Assembly (NCBI GenBank): GCA_964595625.1
Contig: CAZQQU010000026.1
Coordinates: 1 to 9,172, forward strand
Length of the DNA: 9,172 bases
DNA from: CAZQQU01 sp964595625
GTDB taxonomy: Bacteria; Bacteroidota; Bacteroidia; Flavobacteriales; Flavobacteriaceae
Direction: 5' to 3'
In this document: positions 5,900 through 9,172 of the stretch, in pieces
How positions within the stretch are numbered: the stretch's first letter is position 1
Layout: each line of letters begins with the position of its first letter
Translations under genes and position numbers: made by a program
Notes under the pieces: generated by a model
The model's input: the letters and a program-made list of their open reading frames with translations, nothing else
What the model was told of the DNA's origin: nothing
Database searches by the model: none

Positions 5900-6608
5900 T
5901 ATTTACAATCCCGAGTATGTAAAAGGGCTTTTCAACAAAATGAGTAGTTCATATGAGCGAATGAACTTTATTACATCGTTTGGATTTTCGATTCGTTGGA
6001 GAAGACAATTTTTAGAGCCATTTAAGCAGACTAAACATAAGGCAGAAATAATTGACTTGCTGACAGGAATGGGGGAAACTTGGAATGCAACAAAAAACAA
6101 ATTACCAAATTCCAGTTTGACCGTACTTGACTTTTCTGATGGAATGTTGAAATATGCAAAACAGAAAAGTGAAACACAATTCAACAACGAAATCATTGTA
6201 TTACAACAAGACATTCTTTACAACAAGTTACCAAGCAACTATTACGACTTTGTAACCTGTGCATTTGGACTAAAAACATTTAATGAAGAACAAATAAATA
6301 TTTTAGCAAAAGAAACTAAACGTATTTTAAAAAATGGTGGACAATTTTCGTTTATAGAAGTTTCAAAACCGAACAATAAAATACTTAAAAAGCTTTATGG
6401 ATTTTACCTTGGACAAATTATACCAATATTAGGACGACTGTTACTTGGAAATCCAGAAGAATATCGAATGCTTTGGCAATACACAAACAAATTTGACAAT
6501 GCCAAAAGAGCAACAGAAATATTTACAAAAACAGGACTTACGACAAAATTTTATTCTTATTTTTATGGTTGTGCGACAGGATTTTATGGAACAAAAACAG
6601 ACGAATAA
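5889..6608 (+). CDS. UbiE-like class I SAM-dependent methyltransferase
   Basis: This 239-residue cytoplasmic protein has the Rossmann-type methyltransferase signatures in order: motif I as DLLTGMGE (56-63; the family usually has a TGTGD-like loop), the acidic end of strand 2 in LDFSDGMLKYA (80-90, Asp81 as the ribose-binding candidate), QQDI with Asp108, and the UbiE-like FGLKTF (126-131). These are followed by FIEVSKPNNKILKKLYGFYL, which aligns with the EFSKP...Y region of UbiE/COQ5 quinone methyltransferases. The N-terminal YVKGLFNKMSSSYERMN is also UbiE-like. As an accessory cassette copy it is probably not the housekeeping menaquinone enzyme, and its substrate is unknown. Its ATG lies within the end of the SRPBCC frame, so the two were coupled and may act on one small-molecule ligand. 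Confidence 0.85.
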   Translation: MENNIYNPEYVKGLFNKMSSSYERMNFITSFGFSIRWRRQFLEPFKQTKHKAEIIDLLTGMGETWNATKNKLPNSSLTVLDFSDGMLKYAKQKSETQFNNEIIVLQQDILYNKLPSNYYDFVTCAFGLKTFNEEQINILAKETKRILKNGGQFSFIEVSKPNNKILKKLYGFYLGQIIPILGRLLLGNPEEYRMLWQYTNKFDNAKRATEIFTKTGLTTKFYSYFYGCATGFYGTKTDE

Positions 6609-6620
6609 AAGAAGCCCAGT

Positions 6621-6752
6621 CACCAACATCGGTTTGGCAATATGGCGGCTGAAGTGCTTCTATGAAAAATTTGTGCAAGGTTCAAGAGCAGTAATTCTAT
6701 TAAACTTTTGTGCTAAAAATCCGCCACATCGCCAAGCCGTTTACCGTTACCA
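6621..6752. repeat. attC-like site F
   Basis: Left core CACCAAC (6621-6627), then A; right core GTTACCA (6746-6752), preceded by ACC; 118 nt lie between AAC and GTT. CGGTTTGGC (6630-6638) pairs with GCCAAGCCG (6731-6739) with one wobble. The mismatch A6639/C6730 comes next, then two pairs, a second mismatch A6642/C6727, and TGGCGG with CCGCCA. The interior has the AGTGCTTCTATGA...GTGCTAAAAAT module shared with C and D, shortened and diverged. Complementarity of the unit 5 ends is the weakest in the array (8 of 10) but keeps the position-11 A/C and four pairs beyond it. Confidence 0.8.
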
Positions 6753-6771
6753 CACAGTTGAAAACTGAACA

Positions 6772-7365
6772 ATGAAAAAACTACTGATTTTAATAATATT
6801 ATTTTCGATTTTATCAAGTTGCAACCAAAAAAAGTCGGAGAAAACTCAATCTGAATTTACGACAAATACGGAATTGAAAATAGAACCGAAATCTGAATCA
6901 ATAAAAATCGACACTACTGTCGTTTATTGGCAAACGGACTTCGATACTATCCGAAATATCCAACAAGTAAAAATCAGAAATGAAATTCACCAACTTGAAT
7001 TAAAGACATATTCGCTAAACGATAGCTCAATAGTTCGAATAAACGACTTAAATAAACCTATCATTTATAAAGACATTTATCACGATTATGTGACAGAAAT
7101 AATATTAAAAAATGAGAATGATATTATTCTCAAATCTAAATTAAACAAAACAACTTTTAGAGATAGTCTTGACGGAGATTTTTTAAAATATTCAGTATTG
7201 AGAGGTGTAGAGTACGATTTTATACGCTCAAACCGACTTTATTTTAAATCGCATATTAATGTTCCAGATACTGATTGGTCAATCGGAGCTGATTTTGCAA
7301 TTTTCTATGAAACCGAAAAAAAAGGACAATTGGAAATCTTGGATATTAAAGACATTGGACTATAA
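6772..7365 (+). CDS. Hypothetical lipoprotein (unit 6)
   Basis: This 197-residue protein has a type II signal peptide: MKK, a run of Leu/Ile, and the lipobox LSSC with Cys17, followed by NQKKSEK. After a Ser/Thr/Lys/Glu-rich linker to about residue 45, the mature domain shows alternating beta-like segments with no motif I can name. It is predicted to be membrane-anchored, in the periplasm or at the outer membrane. It resembles the unit 1 lipoprotein only in its signal peptide, not in the mature part. The ATG is 26 nt after the GTT of site F, and the stop precedes the terminal repeat at 7369-7382 by a few bases. It is the only gene of the unit. Confidence 0.85.
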   Translation: MKKLLILIILFSILSSCNQKKSEKTQSEFTTNTELKIEPKSESIKIDTTVVYWQTDFDTIRNIQQVKIRNEIHQLELKTYSLNDSSIVRINDLNKPIIYKDIYHDYVTEIILKNENDIILKSKLNKTTFRDSLDGDFLKYSVLRGVEYDFIRSNRLYFKSHINVPDTDWSIGADFAIFYETEKKGQLEILDIKDIGL

Positions 7366-7375
7366 AAAAACCGTG

Positions 7376-7509
7376 TGGTAACATCGGCTATAGTTCACTG
7401 CTACGTATTTTTACTTTCGGAAAGACTACGCATCCGTGAACGGTTGGTGTTTATTTATTAACTTTATTGCTTAACCAACGCAGCAAACCATAGCCGAGGA
7501 ACGTTGGCG
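7376..7509. repeat. attC-like site G
   Basis: Left core TGGTAAC (7376-7382), then A; right core GTTGGCG (7503-7509), preceded by AAC; 120 nt lie between AAC and GTT, the longest of the nine. CGGCTAT (7385-7391) pairs with ATAGCCG (7490-7496), extended by T7384/A7497. The mismatch A7392/C7489 follows, then GTT with AAC (7393-7395/7486-7488) and CTGC with GCAG further in. The GGCTATAGTTCA start is shared with site B. Bases 7373-7382 are the exact reverse complement of 6746-6755 at the start of unit 6. Confidence 0.85.
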
Positions 7510-7527
7510 GTAATATTAAAAACAGAT

Positions 7528-8274
7528 ATGAAGAAAACAATTTTAATTTTTTTAATAACAACTTTATTTTCAAGTAGTGCAAATTCACAAACTGATAATA
7601 AAGAAAATAAAATTACGGGAGATATAAAAAACGATTTGACTAATCTCTTATCTCATCAAAAAACCACTGCGGATATAATGGACGGTGTAAAAATTAGTCC
7701 TCGATTAAATGAAATATCCGTGAAATTCCAAAACGCCATAAGAGAAAATTATGAATGGTTTCAAGAATATATGAAAACCGCTAAAAAAGGAGAAGCATTA
7801 AAATATCACCCAAACTTTGGTGTAACGGAAGAGGAATATAACGATTTCCTGACATTATACAAAAACATCGAAATTGTTTCCACAGGAAAAGAAGAAATTC
7901 AAATCATAAGAAAGGATTCATTAATTACTTTTAAGGGAGCAAATAGATTGACAATTTATAACAATGTGACGATTGACCTAAAAAACAATCAAGTTTTGTT
8001 TAAGGATTATGTTCTTCCTTTTTCGGATAAAATAAATGTAGATGACACAAACAATGGATTAAAAAGCAAATGGAAAGGATATAATTGGATTTATAAATTT
8101 CCGCCTTCATTAGAAGAAACTGAAATATTAGACATAGAAAATTTAAATATGACCGAAGTAAAATTTACAATTGGTGTGCTTGAACGAAATGGAAAAGTTT
8201 TTATGGAGATTAAAGAACGAAAAATGACAAATGGAGTAAAAATCATTGATAATGAAATGCCAATAATGTTTTGA
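7528..8274 (+). CDS. Hypothetical secreted protein (unit 7)
   Basis: This is a 248-residue protein from the ATG at 7528. A TTG at 7504 would add eight residues but lies inside the recombination core and would spoil the signal peptide, so I reject it. The N-terminus MKKTILIFLITTLFSSSANS followed by QTDN is a type I signal peptide with likely cleavage after Ser20, so the protein is exported to the periplasm or beyond. The mature part begins with a polar Asn/Lys-rich stretch and contains mixed helix and strand, with no family I recognise. It has no cysteine lipobox and no C-terminal sorting domain. The leader before the ATG (TTAAAAACAGA) is close to those of units 2 and 8. It is the only gene of its unit. 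Confidence 0.8.
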   Translation: MKKTILIFLITTLFSSSANSQTDNKENKITGDIKNDLTNLLSHQKTTADIMDGVKISPRLNEISVKFQNAIRENYEWFQEYMKTAKKGEALKYHPNFGVTEEEYNDFLTLYKNIEIVSTGKEEIQIIRKDSLITFKGANRLTIYNNVTIDLKNNQVLFKDYVLPFSDKINVDDTNNGLKSKWKGYNWIYKFPPSLEETEILDIENLNMTEVKFTIGVLERNGKVFMEIKERKMTNGVKIIDNEMPIMF

Positions 8275-8286
8275 ACAAAATACTAC

Positions 8287-8419
8287 CGCCAACAACGGCT
8301 ATGCGCCAGGCGGGAAATCGTTCTTCGGTTGATAAATTACGGATACGAGAAATGAGCGTTTTCAAAAGAACAATTCCGGGTAAAAGCCCCGCCCGGCGCA
8401 TAGCCGCGGAACGTTGTGG
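8287..8419. repeat. attC-like site H, strongest stem of the array
   Basis: Left core CGCCAAC (8287-8293), then A; right core GTTGTGG (8413-8419), preceded by AAC; 119 nt lie between AAC and GTT. Bases 8296-8314 and 8388-8406 pair at 18 of 19 positions. The single mismatch is A8308/C8394, after CGGCTATGCGCC and before GGCGGG, so the stem is GC-rich and very stable. The 73-nt interior shares little with the other sites. Bases 8284-8293 are the exact reverse complement of 7503-7512 at the start of unit 7, with four more pairs beyond the position-11 mismatch. Confidence 0.9.
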
Positions 8420-8436
8420 TTAATTTGAAAAACAGA

Positions 8437-9018
8437 ATGCAAAAGACAAAAAAATATATCAAAATCCTGATTTTTGTGATATCAATTTTAGGATTTATTG
8501 ACTTAATAATGAATCCAAAACCCTTTCATTATTTAGGAACAAAATTGAATTTTGCAACTTCTTTTTTAACTGTAATCGGACTTCTTATCCTGACCTTAAA
8601 AGAGGTTTTAAATGATAGATTTAAGATTTCAGAAAAAATCTTGAGTAGTATTAAAATTGGAATTTTGATACTATTTCTGATTTATCTAAATGTATTTCTT
8701 AAATGGTTCACTTTTGTTGATTATGTGGACTACGTTGTCGTGATTTATTTGACTTTGCCGATAATATTTATTTTAAAAGATATAATACCAAACACAATAA
8801 AATCAAAATATTTAACATTAATCGGAATTTTATTATTGCTTCCGACTTTAATCTATTTTGGGTTCTTTTACGAGGCGTATGAGGATTATTCAAGTGACGG
8901 AACGCCAATAATTTTTGTTCATCAAAGAATTAGAAATTGGCTATGTTACATTGGAATAACTTTAATTTTGACATCAATAATTAGAAAAAAATCTAACCAC
9001 AACAATGGCTATAAGTAA
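8437..9018 (+). CDS. Hypothetical integral membrane protein, about six TM helices (unit 8)
   Basis: This is a 193-residue protein from the ATG at 8437. An upstream GTG at 8416 sits in the site H core and is not preferred. Hydrophobic segments lie at about 8-25, 38-55, 72-90, 97-113, 126-144 and 167-182, giving roughly six helices. Polar loops are short, and the longest carries YEAYEDYSSDGTP (145-157). I recognise no family, and no transporter or enzyme motif is visible. The last residues (NHNNGYK) are encoded by the left core and first stem arm of site I, so the stop at 9016-9018 lies within the recombination site. The C-terminus would change if the cassette recombined to a different site partner only beyond this stop, so the protein itself is preserved. 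Confidence 0.8.
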   Translation: MQKTKKYIKILIFVISILGFIDLIMNPKPFHYLGTKLNFATSFLTVIGLLILTLKEVLNDRFKISEKILSSIKIGILILFLIYLNVFLKWFTFVDYVDYVVVIYLTLPIIFILKDIIPNTIKSKYLTLIGILLLLPTLIYFGFFYEAYEDYSSDGTPIIFVHQRIRNWLCYIGITLILTSIIRKKSNHNNGYK

Positions 9019-9127
9019 TTGCTTGTTCTCGCTTACTTTGGAAATTCCTTCGGAATTTCCAACTTGTTGTGTACTTGCAAAGTTAAGTGCTAAACCACGC
9101 AACTACTCATAGCCGAGACCGTTAGTG
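8997..9127. repeat. attC-like site I, overlapping the end of the unit 8 gene
   Basis: Left core CCACAAC (8997-9003), then A; right core GTTAGTG (9121-9127), preceded by ACC; 117 nt lie between AAC and GTT, the shortest. GGCTAT (9007-9012) pairs with ATAGCC (9109-9114). The mismatch A9013/C9108 follows, then AGTA with TACT (9014-9017/9104-9107), a second mismatch A9018/C9103, and TTGC with the complementary GC(A)A side (9019-9022/9099-9102). A 9-bp local hairpin, GGAAATTCC (9040-9048) with GGAATTTCC (9052-9060), sits inside. Bases 8994-9003 are the exact reverse complement of 8413-8422. Confidence 0.85.
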
Positions 9128-9172
9128 GCAAGGCTATGACGACACAACCGACAGACAAAATCGGGTTCTTTT
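9122..9172 (+). mobile_element. Start of a ninth cassette, cut by the window edge
   Basis: The unit begins with the G/TT of site I and has the expected A at position 11 (9131). Its first bases, GTGGCAAGGCTA (9125-9136), are identical to those of unit 5 (5372-5383), and both leaders later contain ACAGACAAAA. An ATG at 9136 opens a frame (MTTQPTDKIGFF) to the edge, but because the same region is leader in unit 5, the true start may lie further on. Confidence 0.6.

Larger units (their letters stand above)
402..9172 (+). mobile_element. Integron-like gene cassette array (eight complete units, ninth cut off)
   Basis: Nine long palindromes, all with the left core AACA and right core GTTR and 117-120 nt between AAC and GTT, separate eight units. 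Taking the cut as G/TT by analogy with integrons, the units are 528-1292, 1293-3578, 3579-4524, 4525-5368, 5369-6746, 6747-7503, 7504-8413 and 8414-9121. In each unit the first bases are complementary to the bases just before the AAC at its own end, as expected for circularisable integron cassettes. All genes point the same way, start only 16-52 nt after GTT and end at or inside the next site, leaving little room for promoters. No recombinase gene is in the window. Whether the enzyme is an IntI-type integrase or something else cannot be read from this sequence. Confidence 0.8.

Noticed and set aside
5903..6214. Minus-strand 103-residue frame
   Set aside because: Antisense to the methyltransferase, which has clear family motifs on the plus strand.
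6445..6768. 107-residue frame overlapping the methyltransferase end and site F
   Set aside because: It is out of frame with a well-supported gene and covers the whole of site F.
7504..7527. TTG start adding eight residues to the unit 7 protein
   Set aside because: It lies in the recombination core and would place extra residues before an otherwise standard MKK signal peptide.
402..9127. CRISPR array or transposon terminal repeats as explanation of the repeats
   Set aside because: Units are 0.7-2.3 kb and contain genes, so CRISPR does not fit. The terminal repeats differ from unit to unit and match only within a unit, unlike a transposon family with common ends, and there is no transposase.
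9136..9172. Partial gene starting at the ATG at 9136
   Set aside because: Only 12 codons are visible, and the same region is non-coding leader in unit 5, so it is not called as a gene.

Overview
The window is AT-rich, has weak ribosome-binding sites, lipoproteins with Bacteroidetes-style lipoboxes, and proteins rich in Lys, Ile and Asn. This fits a member of the Bacteroidota, probably a flavobacterium-like lineage. All genes lie on the + strand.

Layout. Positions 1-280 hold the end of a MerTP-like or heavy-metal-associated protein, then a complete small GDCCVxC-family cysteine protein, which looks like part of a mercury or metal resistance operon. Positions 281-401 carry no gene but contain a palindrome. 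From about 402 to the end the window is a cassette array. Nine large imperfect palindromes (sites A to I, 131-134 bp) each run from a left AACA to a right GTTR, with 117-120 nt between AAC and GTT. They delimit eight complete units: 528-1292, 1293-3578, 3579-4524, 4525-5368, 5369-6746, 6747-7503, 7504-8413 and 8414-9121. A ninth unit begins at 9122.

Contents of the units, in order: (1) a lipoprotein; (2) a three-gene operon with a PD-(D/E)XK nuclease-like protein and two small paralogous proteins; (3) a two-TM, coiled-coil protein with a DUF4145/HEPN-like C-terminus; (4) a two-TM protein; (5) an SRPBCC gene broken by one stop codon, overlapping a UbiE-like methyltransferase; (6) a lipoprotein; (7) a secreted protein; (8) a six-TM protein whose stop codon lies inside the next site. 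No integrase or other recombinase is in the window.

The architecture resembles an integron cassette array: promoterless-looking genes in one orientation, each followed by a folded attC-like site, with each unit's end complementary to its own start. Details differ from classical attC sites. None of the nine right cores fits GTTRRRY. The terminal complementarity extends 8-10 of 10 bp and then meets an A:C mismatch at position 11 in all eight complete units. A second A:C mismatch ends the first stem arm in all nine palindromes. I infer that these are recombination sites of a diverged or undescribed integron-like system, with the A:C mismatches as structural landmarks. The cassette contents look like accessory genes, and units 2 and 3 are plausible defence candidates.
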